From the NCBI GenBank assembly GCA_964036315.1, contig OZ038496.1, positions 17,770,033-17,834,032 of the forward strand: a DNA stretch of 64,000 nucleotides, given 5' to 3'. Below are positions 10,304-21,713 of this stretch, piece by piece (position 1 is the first letter of the stretch; every line of letters starts with the position of its first letter). A program made the position numbers and the translations under genes. Source of the stretch: Acanthosepion esculentum (Eukaryota > Mollusca > Cephalopoda > Sepiida > Sepiidae). The notes below the pieces were generated by a model, which worked only from the letters and a program-made list of their open reading frames with translations, had not been told where the DNA came from and ran no database searches.

Positions 10304-11464
10304 AAAAAAAGAAGACGACAGATGCAACAACTCAGAATCTGATAGAAAAATTGTGTTTGAAGGAGACTTGTTGTCACTTGATCTCCAGTGTGTGCTCTGA
10401 AAATGCAGCCATAATGATGATGATGATAATGATGCTGATATGAGAGCAAGGACATGTTTATTGAAATCTTTGAGAAATTTAGAAATAACTTCACTAGTTT
10501 GCAAATAAAGCACAAATAATAATAATATTAATAATTTGTAGTCACTAATACCTCTCACTCATTTAAGTGAGAGGTATGCTTTAAAGTTAAAAAAAAAGTT
10601 AAATCCAAAAATTAGCAATGAAAATACAATTGAAACGATATGTTTATAAGCCTTGTTCAAGAAACATCCATTTATTTAATTTTTTTCAACACTTTTACTG
10701 AGATGCGTAGAGAATTAACACCTCAGTGGTTAACACATTTTTTCTTTCTTTTTTTTTTAACTCATCAGCAAACTCACAATAACTGTCATGATTTTTTGAG
10801 CAATCATAATACTGCTCTAAAAGACCTGCCTTATAGTTGAACTAGTTGCCTTTCCTACCAATGACACTGGTTCGTGTTCAAGCCTGGATTTGAAATGCTG
10901 ATTTTTAAGGCAATCAGGTCCTATCCAGTGGAAGATTGGCTGTTGATTTAAGTTGAGCTTAGTATATGACAGCACCTGGAGTATTAGTACTACTAATAAA
11001 TTAAATAACTAAACTCTTATATTACAAAAAAGTAAAGAATAATGTTTTAAAATTAACTGGAGTGACTTAGGAAGTTAAGGTATGGTCTTAAACGGCAATT
11101 GGAATAGCAGTAGTAATAATAAATACATTAGCACTTTGCCTTGAAGACATTCCTGTTGTAACTGCTGCTGTTACCTCTTGGATACCCGTCCCTCTCATCA
11201 TCTTCTCTTGTTCTGCCTGCCTGCCATCACTACTGCTGCTACGGAAGAGTTCACCAAATTCTTTCCCTCTTCTATATTTCTTTTACTTTGGCCTGTTGCA
11301 TTCTTTCTTGGACCATTCCTGTCTGCCGCTATCATCCTTTCTGTCCCTGACTCCTCCTTTTCTCTCTGCATCTGCCAGTGTGTCACTCTCTAATTCCTTA
11401 ATGAAATCCCTATCTCCCCACATACCCTCAACTTTTCTCACTTTCTCTCACTATACTACTGGTT
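10304..11464. other. Non-coding stretch
   Basis: A short inverted repeat, ACCTCTCACTCATTTAAGTGAGAGGT (two 10-bp arms), lies at 10551-10576. No gene is supported. Confidence 0.4.
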
Positions 11465-11795
11465 CCCTTTCTTTCTTTCTTTCTTTCTTTCTTTCTATAG
11501 CACTTTTTTATCCTTTTCATTTCACTTTCTTTCCTTCTTTCTGGCATCCTTTTTTCCTTCTTTCTTTCTTTCTTTCTTTCTTAACTTCTCTAGCACTTTT
11601 TCTTTCTTTCTTTTCGTTTCTCTTTCATTCTTTCTGGTTGACCCTCTTTCTTTCTTCACGTCTCTCACACTTTTTCTTTCTTTCTTTCTTTCTTTCTTTC
11701 TCTCGTTTTTTTTTTCTTTCTTCCTTTTTTCCCTCCTTCCGTCCTCCCTTGTCTTGGTTTTTTTTCTTTCTTTCTTCTTTCACTTTCTTTCTTTA
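11465..11795. repeat. Polypyrimidine (CTTT)n tract
   Basis: About 330 bases dominated by interrupted CTTT units on the + strand. Confidence 0.93.
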
Positions 11796-11871
11796 CTATC
11801 GCCGCACATTAGAAATCAAACAATTCACGGCTATCGATTCTTTAGAAACAAAACGCAAGCATCTCCTCGCT

Positions 11872-11874
<3 letters not shown>

Positions 11875-11920
<46 letters not shown>
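11875..11920. repeat. (CA)n(TA)n microsatellite
   Basis: About 18 CA units followed by short TA. Confidence 0.95.
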
Positions 11921-11922
<2 letters not shown>

Positions 11923-12866
11923 CGTAGTGTTTTATGACACTTTTAAAACCTTGTTGCTTGCTTCACAGAGTAAAGATTTATCATGCTCATATCTACCTGT
12001 GAGTTTACGTTTCTATCTCCTTTCTCCCCTGACCAGTCCAGCTCCCGTATTTAAAAACCTTACCATCCTCTTTCGTTCTAGCTCATTGCCCCCAACCCCC
12101 GTGCTACACACACATACACACGCACACACGTGGATTTGTGCCGACGTACCTAGATACCTACCTACTTACCTTACAGATTTCCTATTCATGGGGATAGCGA
12201 AATATAAACACTTGTGTTAGTAGCATGGTGGATGGGTAATTTCGACTTAATAAACGGAACAAGTTAGGTTTATCCATGGTTTATCTGAAACCAAATATTA
12301 CCGCCAGCTGGAAAAATAAATACCACACAACCAGGATGTTTAAATATTGAATAATACATTAAAAAAAAGACAAACAAAAAAACTCTTATAATAATTCGGT
12401 TTATTACAGCATGTATTTTTTTTTAATCCTATTCCTAACTAAGCGTATCTTTACTTACAAAAAAAGGTCTATCTGTATCGGACACCCAGTGAGATTCGAA
12501 ATCACTCGGAATAATCTGCGACATCGGATTTACAAACAAGTACATCATTACGAGAATTCACAGTTAATAATTAATAACCATATCTGAAAATTTGTTATTT
12601 CTATATTCAGTTCTTATTCTTTAAAAAACAAAAAGAAGGTTCAAGATTTTATTTAATTTTCATTTGCTCCTTCTACCCTCTCTATAGTGCCCCTTGCAGT
12701 CAGTCTTGTTTTCGGAAAATCCACGACCCCCAAATGAAATCAAAATATGGTTAAAAAAAAAAAAAAGTAAGGGGTGTAGTAAATCTGGTAAAAAAATCAA
12801 ATACTTATCAATCGAGTTCTGGTTTAAGCCTCCGAATGGAAATTTTAATCTGAGACAAGGTTCTCA
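11921..12866. other. Non-coding stretch
   Basis: Nothing beyond short A and T runs and a CA-rich patch at about 12108-12128. Confidence 0.4.
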
Positions 12867-12990
12867 TTTAGTTAGTTAGTTGTAGTTAGTTAGTTAGTTA
12901 GTTTCTTTCTTTCGTTCTTTCTTTCTTTCGTTCTTTCTTTCTTTCTTTTTCCTTTTTTCTTTTCCCTTACTTTCTTTTCATTTTTCTTTC
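12867..12990. repeat. (GTTA)n(TTTC)n compound microsatellite
   Basis: GTTA units pass directly into CTTT/TTTC units. Confidence 0.93.
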
Positions 12991-13099
12991 TTTCTTATAT
13001 TTTCGGTATACTTAAAATTCCATATACTTAACTTAGTGTATTACCTTCACTACCACCACTACTACTACAAATAGTAAATTATGTGGCTCATTGAATAAA

Positions 13100-13895
13100 A
13101 AAAAAAAAAAAAAAACTTTTAAATATTTGTTTTTATATCAGATCTTCGAATAATAGATATCTAGACGTTAGGGAGAGCATTCACATCCTATCTACTTTCA
13201 GCCTTGGTCGCGTCAAATCTATTCTACTTAACATAAAACATAACCATTACTATGACAACTTTAAGGGGTAAGGTATGAGGCTCATTTAGTAATGATCCGC
13301 TGCTCTGTACACTGGCAGTTGAGGTTCAAGTTTGGAGAAGTAGGCATTATTCAAAGCTTGGAACATTTTGTAGAATTTCCCCTCCAGCTTGGAAAGTCGT
13401 GGATATTTCTACACTTCCTTGCAAAGTGGCGTTCCCACTCTCATTTCCCTGACAATTTTTTGTGTGACTGTGGGTGTGGTCATGTGTCACACAGCCACAT
13501 GGTGAATGAGATGGCATTCGAATATTTCTGACTATCAAATAAGCGCTTAAGATATCTTCAGTAGCAGACGACGTAGTGGCAGGCTTGGAAGCAGGCGGAG
13601 AGGACGTGGTCGGGAGAGTGTTCTACGCTTTCAGTCTGCATTCTCAGCAACAGTGGAGGCAGAAGGCAAAAGCAGACAGCATGTGCATGCATGCATTTCG
13701 CTGCACGTGTTGATATTTGGTATTCAGATTTTAGGGGTGGGGAATGCAGAGGTGATTTTTTGCCTTTCTTTTGACCAAAGAAGGAACAAAGTACAAAAAT
13801 ATTTAAAAAAAGAAGAAAAAAACAGGTTGTAAATTTATAAACACAGTTGATTTTAAAAAGAAGTATACAAAAGGAGAAAAAGAAAAATATTTCTA
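13100..13895. other. Relatively unique stretch with GC-richer patch at 13565-13720
   Basis: No LINE, SINE or satellite match is apparent. The patch at 13565-13720 is distinctly GC-rich for this window, with purine-rich GGAGGC/AGGCGG words and CACGTG-like sites. It could be part of an upstream regulatory region for the candidate gene at 16870, but nothing proves it. Confidence 0.3.

Positions 13896-13897
<2 letters not shown>

Positions 13898-13959
<62 letters not shown>
13898..13959. repeat. (TA)n microsatellite
   Basis: Uninterrupted TA run of about 62 bases; a (TA)8 lies at 14089-14104. Confidence 0.97.
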
Positions 13960-13968
<9 letters not shown>

Positions 13969-14104
13969 TTAAAGTGTTGTTACAACCAACTGCCAAGTGA
14001 CTAAAAAAGAAAGCTCAAATAAAAAAACGAAAAAAAATACTAACGACAAAAATCAAGAAAACATAGAAGAAAAGGAAAATAAACACTATATATATATATA
14101 TATA

Positions 14105-14694
14105 AGGCTCCAAAGTCTGCAAGACTGATTTTACTAACAATATGAAATCTTTAAATGAAAGCTAACCTCTACGCACCCAAGAAATAAAAGAAAGGCATTT
14201 TAAAATCAGCCACGAATTCTGAATTAATAATAATAATTGACGAAGGAATTGAAAATTTGGGAGTTTATTTATGATCAAGATTTAAAAAAATGCTGTCGTC
14301 TGAATTACATGGAATTCTGCTCTTTGGTAAACTGAATCATTCACTCAAGGAATGCTTTTAAAAGCTGAGAGTACGTGTCCACAAATTACAAGAGTGAGAG
14401 AACAACACTGGATGTTATTTTTACTGTTACCTGTTCACGAAAACCCCAAAACAACTTCATTTGATGTCACATCATTTTTTATTGTTATGATGAGGTCGAT
14501 AAATTTAAAACAAAATTTCACCTGGAATTACATATATCAAGAAACATTTTTGGAATCTTAAAAAGTTTTCAAAATATTAAAATAAAATAAAAAAACAGAA
14601 CGGAAAAAATAAATTAAAGAACAAAGCACAAAACAAAAAAAAATCCTTACACACAGGCAAATAAAAATACGGGTGATTATATTCAAATCATCTG
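14105..14694. other. AT-rich non-coding stretch
   Basis: No supported feature. Confidence 0.4.

Positions 14695-14760
<66 letters not shown>
14695..14760. repeat. (TATC)n microsatellite
   Basis: Sixteen or so uninterrupted CTAT units. Confidence 0.97.
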
Positions 14761-16869
14761 GTGTGTCTTTTATTTTTACTTATCAAACTTGTATTCATTT
14801 CTTAGCTGGCATTTTTGTTTTCATCAAAACAAATCTGTTATCAGAAAAAAGTAAATAATTGATATATATTTTTTACACAATTTAAACATCTTTTCTCATC
14901 ATAAAGAATCATTTCAGTTCAAGTCTTCCTATACTTTTCACTAACCAGTTTATTTTCGTGTCTTGGATTCTCATAAAAAATCGTCTGTAACCTTTCCGAC
15001 GAACCTTTGTGACCAACATAAAACTTTTTTTTTTTCATTTCATATATCTTTACCTCATTTAAGCGTTGTGAAAAACAGATCATCAGCAAATTGAGTTATC
15101 TATCTGACAATTTACAATAAAAATACTGACCCTACATACAAAATAGAATTACGCACATCTACGTCTATATATGTGAATGGATCACAATTGGCCTTTGATG
15201 TTGAACATTGATTTTAATGGCAAGCCAGCTATATAAGTAACAAAGATATGGGACTAGTGATACCGTTGGATGTTTAAGACACCCCAAATTGGTTCCTACT
15301 TAGTGTCTTAAAGTACCGACAACTATAACTAAGTACTAAACTAAACATAATTCACTACTGTTGGATCTTACTAAGTTACTAAAACAAAGGATACTGAATT
15401 TTTATGACAGTTGGATAAATTCAATTTATTCCGTAAAAAGGACACTATTTCTCCTTTTGTTGTTGCTGCTGTTGTTGCTGTTATAGGTCGAGTGGGGCTG
15501 TGTTGAATAGAGGTTTCCTTCCACGTGTCTGTTGGTGTGTGTGATGAGGTAAATACTTATTGCAAGGTTCTGTGTCTACAATTGCTCGTTACTAAGTCAA
15601 GAGTGATGTACACGTTCCCTGACCCTGTGTAATTGTTTGAGAATTGAAATATGCACATCATAAAATAATTTCTGCTCATTTTATTATTATTATTATTATT
15701 TTGTTTGCTTGTTTTGAGTGTGGAAATAGGCATGTCGCTCTGGGCCACAGATTTGAGAATCTAGTAAATTCCTATTTTCTTTCTTTCTTTCTTTCTTCGA
15801 ATATTGGAGCCTTACATTCCTCCCGCTCCCTGTCCGATCCCTCCTTCTTTCCGCCGGCCGTCTCTCCCTGTTTCTTTTACCATCGAGTCCCCACCCATTT
15901 GAATTCCACCCCTACCTTTACCCAGCTAAATCCTTGCATTTGTAGCCACCAGTTGCTGTCTCTGGCCCATACCTGTGGTGCACATAAATGCGTCCACTTG
16001 CACATGTTTAAGTTTGTTTGTTTTCTCTCTCTCTCTCTCTCGCATTTAAGAACGTAAAAAGTGTGTACTTAGAAATGTTTAATTTACCCAGTGCGATACG
16101 TAGCGTGGAGCTTGTTTTATAAAGAAAGAGGCATCCTCCTGGCATAAATGTGTCAAACAGCTGTTGAACACATTTTCACGTGTTTATGCATTCCCATGTG
16201 TCAGTGTGTACACACGTGTGCGCAGCACCAGACAGATTCTGTCTTTGAAAGTTATCCCTGTTCTTATGCCCCCCTATCTTTATCCTCTCTTTCTGCATCT
16301 GTCCTGGTACCGTCAGCCTAGGTGCTTAACAGACACCTGTCACTTTTTAACTGAAGTTAACCCTTTGCCAAACAACACATCGCCTGTTGTTTGACTAACA
16401 TTCCGGCAGGAGTTTTTTTTTTGTTTTGTTTACACCAGAAACAAAGAAGGGAATTTAACAAAGTCGATATTATATATTGTTATTTAGTGAGATTTTTTTG
16501 ATCACCCCCTCCCCCCAAAAAACGAGATTTTTGACAGCAGAAACAAGTAAAGGAATTTACCGAAGTCGACACGTGTTGTCATTTAGCGGATTTCTTTGAG
16601 ATCACACCCCACGGTAAAAAAAAGGACCCAACCCTGAATTGATTCCTACCCTTCTTAATTTATTTCCCATCTGTCCGATCTTAAGATTTTAATTTTATCT
16701 TTTTATCTCCTCTCGTCTTTTTGCGTTTTCACCTGTCTGGTGTCTATTTTGTGTTGTGGATGTTCATGGAAACAATATTAGGTAACATCAGTTGTTTATG
16801 TAGTGTTAGCCTTCACAATCACTGCTGCGATCAAAGCAGGTGACACTTACCGGTCACTGCTCAGCCAAG
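14761..16869. other. Low-repeat stretch upstream of the candidate first exon
   Basis: Contains small (TTA)n at 15681-15701, (TTTC)n at 15777-15797 and (CT)n at 16025-16042, otherwise mostly unique. No clear TATA/initiator pair was found before 16870. It may hold the promoter and 5' leader of the candidate gene. Confidence 0.35.
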
Positions 16870-17031
16870 ATGACCACAAGTGTCCAACAGCAGCAACAAG
16901 AACAGGAGCAAGAAGAGTCTCAAAAGGAGACGAAACAGCTGTCGAGGATACCTGTGGGACGCATCAGCAGTAGTAAATGGGACACTATACTACCGGCAAC
17001 TAATGAAACTACAAAACAGGATCGGGCTCAG
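16870..17031 (+). CDS. Candidate first coding exon of an unrecognised gene
   Basis: The ATG at 16870 sits in a good context (GCCAAGATGACC) and opens 54 codons ending at a strong donor, CAG|GTAAGAAG, with the intron starting at 17032. The peptide begins MTTSV, then a Q/E-rich run (residues 6-18), then a K/S-rich part with SRIPVGRISSSKWD. Phase is 0 at the exon end. The upstream in-frame extension to 16840 starts on GTG and is ignored. Low local repeat content and a downstream exon in matching phase support a real gene. I do not recognise the protein; the N-terminus looks disordered. It is partial, and further exons are not identifiable. Confidence 0.45.
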
Positions 17032-17687
17032 GTAAGAAGTATTCCTTCCTTTAATTTTAAAAGCTCAGCACAAAAAAATGATAATCAACAATGTGTTCCG
17101 TAATGGTAAGAAAAAGAAGGAAAAAAACAAATTTTGCTTTATATTGCTATAATAAACCATTCCCCAAGAAATACAGTTAATTTAATTTAATAAAAATAAT
17201 AAAACATAAAAAAAAATCTATATTTTTCTAACGACTGACATGCTTAAAAACGGACACCATCGCGGACAAAAAAATCAGGGATCAATTTAGTAGTATATTG
17301 ACATTATAAATAGAACATTTGGTGCCATAATGAAGGGCACAAAGTCAGGGTTCAAATTGGCATTATATATACATTGTAAATCAAACACTTACTTTAAAGC
17401 CACTTCGTTCGTTTCTACATTTAAGCTTGCATTTTCTAGAAAAAGAACGGTTTCCTAAATAAATAAAAGTAATTTTCATAAGGAGCAGAACAAATAGTAA
17501 CAAAAAAAACTTTCTTCTTAGAAAAATATTTAGTTTAGTTTAACCGAATCTTCAGATAGAGGCAATTACGTTCCTGAATTAATACTTCCTTTTCATTATC
17601 TTGATGTTAGAAACGGATGTTGGTGGAATGGAAGAAGTGAATGAATCTTCCCACCAATAATCCATAATTTCTTTTACCTTTTTTTAG
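17032..17687 (+). other. Candidate intron 1
   Basis: Bounded by GTAAGAAG at 17032 and a pyrimidine-rich acceptor (CTTTTACCTTTTTTTAG) ending at 17687. AT-rich, no repeats recognised. Confidence 0.4.
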
Positions 17688-17836
17688 ATAACAGCAGTAC
17701 GGCACTCTGGCAAAATGGTGTTTGACATGAAAATGTCAGAGGTGTGCTATTCATTCCAGCCAGCATGCAGAAGTAATTGCACCTACTCACACTTATTGCT
17801 GTCATTTGCTGACAGTTTATGGAGAACAGTTAGACA
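17688..17836 (+). CDS. Candidate second coding exon of the same gene
   Basis: It follows a strong polypyrimidine tract and AG. In phase 0 from exon 1 it is open for 49 codons, starting ITAVRHSGKMVFDMKMSE and continuing cysteine- and serine-rich, with an in-frame TGA only at 17837-17839. GTGAGT at 17837 is a good donor (ACA|GTGAGT). An alternative donor, GAG|GTGTGC, would end the exon at about 17744; codon quality looks better before that point. Whether the last part is coding is uncertain. No family is recognised. Confidence 0.35.
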
Positions 17837-18058
17837 GTGAGTTATTCGTTTCAGCTGTGGTGACAATGATGTTTGCAATAAGCCATACTCTGTTGGCCTG
17901 GCACAGACCTTTGTTTATTACTGGTAAAAATGCATAGCCAATGATGGTGACTATATGGAAAAATAGTGCCTTGTAGGTGTGTACTTAATCTATCCAGTAG
18001 TGTCATTGTGCTCTCTGTATCTGTTCTATTTTAGTTTCCATGCAAATAAAATATACTA
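17837..18058. other. Non-coding stretch after candidate exon 2
   Basis: Possible intron; no feature seen. Confidence 0.3.
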
Positions 18059-18244
18059 CAGTGTAACCAGGATATAATAGACCCGGATATAAGAGAAACT
18101 CGGATATAAGAGAGATCTTCTCCGGTCCCAAATTAGAGTCTGTGTTAATGTATATATAATAGACCAAACCCGGATATAAGAGAAACCCGATATAAGACAC
18201 TTCTTCTCCGGTCCTGACAACTCTCTTATATCCGGGTTACACTG
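18059..18244. mobile_element. pogo/Tigger-like MITE
   Basis: A 186-bp element whose ends are CAGTGTAACC and GGTTACACTG, with the inverted repeat continuing through GGATATAA-type sequence (about 22 bp, imperfect). TA dinucleotides flank both ends (18057-18058 and 18245-18246), the expected target duplication. Internally the CCCGGATATAAGAGAAAC word is repeated. CAGTG...TA ends are typical of pogo-group elements. No coding capacity. Confidence 0.65.
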
Positions 18245-18270
18245 TACTTTAGAAGTGTCCCTCATCTCAT

Positions 18271-18284
18271 CTCTTTCTCTCTCA

Positions 18285-18351
<67 letters not shown>

Positions 18352-18352
18352 A
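18271..18352. repeat. (CT)n(AT)n microsatellite
   Basis: CT-rich run followed by about 10 TA units. Confidence 0.95.
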
Positions 18353-18362
18353 AGTGGATATT

Positions 18363-18500
18363 AAGGTCAACACCCAGCGGCGATAGTTCTATCCTTAGAT
18401 GGAATCTGCAGGCCATAGAGATTGCACTTAAGCATGAAAAAGACGGTCGCTGCTGGGTGTTGACATCAATGTCTATTCTTATATTTACTATATTTATATG
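18363..18500 (+). repeat. Dispersed repeat forming a short hairpin
   Basis: GTCAACACCCAGCGGCGA near 18363 pairs with TCGCTGCTGGGTGTTGAC near 18451 (one mismatch), with about 70 bases between. The interior holds the TTAAGCATGAAA block seen at 5010 and 21083. The CAGCTGCTGGGTGT word recurs at 20930. Confidence 0.6.
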
Positions 18501-18532
18501 CTATATCCTGGCATACCTTAAAATTATATTTT

Positions 18533-18535
<3 letters not shown>

Positions 18536-18600
<65 letters not shown>
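18536..18600. repeat. (TA)n microsatellite
   Basis: Uninterrupted TA run of about 65 bases. Confidence 0.97.
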
Positions 18601-18603
<3 letters not shown>

Positions 18604-18930
18604 AGGCGATACAACTTTTAAAGTGTGTCTGTGTAAAGTTTGTTAGTAAATCAGATAAATTATCATAAATTATAAAGATCATAAGTTTTAGGAACTTTGT
18701 TAAAAATTACAGAAAAAAAATAAAACTTTTTATTTTTTTACTATAGTTGTTCTGCTGCCTCTTTGAAAAATATTGGTAAAGTAATGAAGACATTCTTAAG
18801 AAAAATATATAATAGATCAGATGGAAGATTATTTCTACTTTCACTTTCACTATTCCCCAATCTATATACCCTACAAAAACAATTAAAGAATCAAAATTTA
18901 CCATAATTTTTTTTTCAGAATTATATTTTA
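18601..18930. other. AT-rich non-coding stretch
   Basis: No supported feature. Confidence 0.4.
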
Positions 18931-18934
18931 TATT

Positions 18935-19075
18935 ATCAGTCAGTTATGTGCCATGTGTGATACACACTTAGACGATCATGTATCTTTCGATACATGACTG
19001 ACAAGGCAGATTTTTTTCCTGCAGTAAGTTGCCATTTCTTTCTGTGGTATACCAGTTGCCACCCGAGACTATAGA
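18935..19075. repeat. Dispersed repeat, related to 27815-27940
   Basis: GTGCCAT..GT.AT, GATCAT.T.TCTTTCGAT, CATGACTGACAA and AGTTGCCA.CC.A blocks occur in the same order as at 27815-27940. Confidence 0.5.
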
Positions 19076-19094
19076 AACTGGTCTATTCTGCTAT

Positions 19095-19255
19095 TTACCC
19101 ATAGATGTGGGAGAAAAAGAGGATTCATACCTTTCCCTAGGGTATTAGCATGTAAATGAATGTAATGGATTTTAATGGAATTTGAACTCGGCTCTCCAGT
19201 TCTTTAATGCAAGCCGCTATTCATTACTCCGTCAATGGTGCCTCCTTTTATTATC
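19095..19255 (-). mobile_element. SINE copy lacking the 5S-like head
   Basis: The minus strand matches the body of the 4535-4790 SINE: ATTGACGGAGTAATGAATAG (box A region), GAGCCGAGTTCAAATTCC (box B region), and a tail ending at CCCACATCTATGGGTAAAT. The 5S-like part is missing. Confidence 0.55.
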
Positions 19256-20640
19256 ACAGCACTTAAACTGATTTATTCTTTAACCATCTTCATGTAAAGA
19301 ACAAAATCGTTGTCTAGGAAGAAAGGATGTCCACATTAAAAATGATGATAGTTTTGAAATTTGCAAGTTGAAATGTGATATTCAAAACAGCTAAAGAAAA
19401 TAAAAAGATACAATTTTGATATGAAAATTCTCAGTTTTAATTCTCTTGATTGGATTTTAATCAAATATCAAATTAAAATAATGTAAAAAAATTTTAAATG
19501 ATTTCTTACCATATTAAAGATTTATGCAACTGATTACATGATATATACTAATTCTGAATTAATTTTTTTATTTAAGTTACTTAACTTTTTCAATCTAAAA
19601 GCAATTCTTTTTGATGAAACATATTTTCGATTTTTTAATTACTGAATGGCATTTAAAATTAAAATATAAAGTTTTTGAAAATAATTTTTTCACATTTTTA
19701 AGAAATGGATTAAAATTTTTTTAAAAGCATATTCAAAATAGACATGTTTTTTTTTTTAAATTTAAATAGATTTATATTATTTTATAGAACTAATTCAAAA
19801 ATGTAATTAAGAATAATTTTTATTTTAGATTTTTTGTCAAAAATCTACTATTCTATAATTTGGATAAATTTTATTCATCTTTAAATCAATAAAGAGGAAT
19901 GAAAAAAGTACTTATAAACATTTATTGAAAGTCTTCATTAATAACACTGGATTTATTAGTTTTATTAATGATAGTTCATATTGAAGCTTTTTAAAAAGTG
20001 GCGATTTCTTTTATACTAAATTAAAAAAGAAAGACAGAAATGACAATAACAGCAGCAGCCTCCTCAAGAAAAAAAATAGTGAGAGTTTTTGAGTTTATTC
20101 ATAGATTTTTCTGTGTTCATAAACTGTTTTTCTAAAAGCAGTAACATCCAGCTGAACAAATTGGACTTAAAGAGGCAGCAGCTACCAACACAAATTTGTT
20201 CCTGGAGATCAATCAGTTTGTTACTATCAATGTGCTTATTATTAGTAGTATTATAGTACTTTCTCGACAAAGATTGGGAGGGCTATCATCCGTTTTCAAT
20301 GCAATGAATCCAGAACTGTGATTTTGAGACTGATGGTAGCAGGTGGTGAGGCTGTGAGAAGGATATTGCAGGGGCTAAGGTGGGAGTGTAAAAAAGAAAA
20401 AGAATGGAGCGAGGGTGCACACTCATGAGACATGACGAAAATAGTGGAAGTGTTATTTTTCTGAACATCCCCTGTATGCGTTTCCATGTTGCAGTTGGGG
20501 ACGGATTTTATGTAGAAATCAGTCCTTAATTTAAACTTGCTTTGGAGGAAAAAGATTGTTTTCTATTTTTAGGAATTAAGATACTGATTTCTTGTTTTTT
20601 TTAATCATTGAAAAAGAATTGTCTTTTTTTAGGTTTAACA
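19256..20640. other. Very AT-rich non-coding stretch
   Basis: Mostly A/T homopolymer-like sequence. No exon with convincing splice sites was found. Confidence 0.4.
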
Positions 20641-20718
20641 TTTCATATGTATACATGTATGTTTGCATGTATGTGCATATATCTATATAGGTAATATATA
20701 TGTGTGTATACAAGTATG

Positions 20719-20726
<8 letters not shown>

Positions 20727-20791
<65 letters not shown>

Positions 20792-20797
20792 GTGTAT

Positions 20798-20838
<41 letters not shown>
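20727..20838. repeat. (TA)n microsatellites
   Basis: Two TA runs (about 20727-20782 and 20803-20838) split by a TGTGTATTTCTG segment. Confidence 0.95.
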
Positions 20839-20839
<1 letters not shown>

Positions 20840-20865
20840 CAGCTGACTACAACAGAACTAGTCAC

Positions 20866-20909
<44 letters not shown>

Positions 20910-20936
20910 GTGACTAGTTCTGTTGTAGTCAGCTGC
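20839..20936. repeat. Perfect palindrome around a (TA)n core
   Basis: GCAGCTGACTACAACAGAAC and the following ACTAGTCACTATTA (20839-20870) reappear exactly reverse complemented at 20905-20936. The spacer is pure (TA)n and itself palindromic, so the 98 bases form a near-complete hairpin. No known element recognised. Confidence 0.9.
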
Positions 20937-21082
20937 TGGGTGTCATTCCCATTTCAGCGTTGTGTTATAACTTTTTGAAATTATTCAGTCCACACATTAG
21001 GAGGTTTAAGCAAATTGACTGCTGTTTTTCTCATTTTTATACTAAGTTTGATGTGATTAATTAATATATATATATATATCGC

Positions 21083-21150
21083 CTGACGATTGCACTAGCA
21101 TGAAACAGACTGTCGCCTCTAAGTGCTGACTTCCATGTCCACTTTTATAT
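21083..21150 (+). repeat. Dispersed repeat with CTGACGA...GAAAC core
   Basis: CTGACGA (21083-21089) and GAAAC (21102-21106) flank TTGCACTAGCAT, in which TGC and GCA can pair. The downstream ACAGACTGTC and TGCTGACTTCCATGTCCAC blocks match the copies at 5010 and 18410. Confidence 0.6.
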
Positions 21151-21220
21151 TTACACACGCTCTATCTCTGATATTGAGCACTTTACCCCATAAATATAGC
21201 ACACTTTAAGACTATATTTC

Positions 21221-21223
<3 letters not shown>

Positions 21224-21310
<87 letters not shown>
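21224..21310. repeat. (TA)n(TG)n compound microsatellite
   Basis: TA run to about 21270, then about 19 TG units. A further (TG)n lies at 21592-21613. Confidence 0.95.
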
Positions 21311-21313
<3 letters not shown>

Positions 21314-21334
21314 ATTAATCACATATAAATATAT

Positions 21335-21580
21335 ATATGATGGATATCCTGTTCATATTAAACAAGATAGGCTTCAAGATTTGGTTAGAGACTGTATCTA
21401 CTTTCAACTGGTACGACAGAAATTTGACAAACAACCAACAAAGCTTGGTTATATTGTGTGGTACTACTGGGGTGGCATAGGTTAGAGGTAAAGATGTCAT
21501 ACCAATGTTGAATCTAAAGTCATCATCTGATGGGCATTTTGTGGGAGGCATAGCCATTGGTGCATCATCAGACATTGTAA
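21335..21580. other. Unrecognised segment open on both strands
   Basis: Between two microsatellites lies a non-repetitive 240-bp segment. The + strand is open to 21485 and reads DGYPVHIKQDRLQDLVRDC and onward; the minus strand is open from 21575 and reads DDAPMAMPPTKCPSDDDFRF and onward. Both look more protein-like than random AT-rich sequence but neither is a family I know. It could be a retrotransposon fragment or chance. Confidence 0.25.
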
Positions 21581-21664
21581 ATGATATATATATGTGTGTG
21601 TGTCTGTGTGTGTTTATTTCTTGATGTAAGGGAAATGCAGGTTCATTCCTTGCTCAGAGTAATA

Positions 21665-21666
<2 letters not shown>

Positions 21667-21710
<44 letters not shown>
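21667..21710. repeat. (TA)n microsatellite
   Basis: Uninterrupted TA run of about 43 bases. Confidence 0.97.

Positions 21711-21713
<3 letters not shown>

Noticed and set aside
9097..10558. Phe-, Leu- and Ser-rich minus-strand frames as membrane proteins
   Set aside because: These are translations of (GAA)n/(TAA)n microsatellites in three frames.
13292..13538. Overlapping frames on both strands as exons
   Set aside because: Neither has convincing splice sites or recognisable motifs, and openness on both strands suggests chance.
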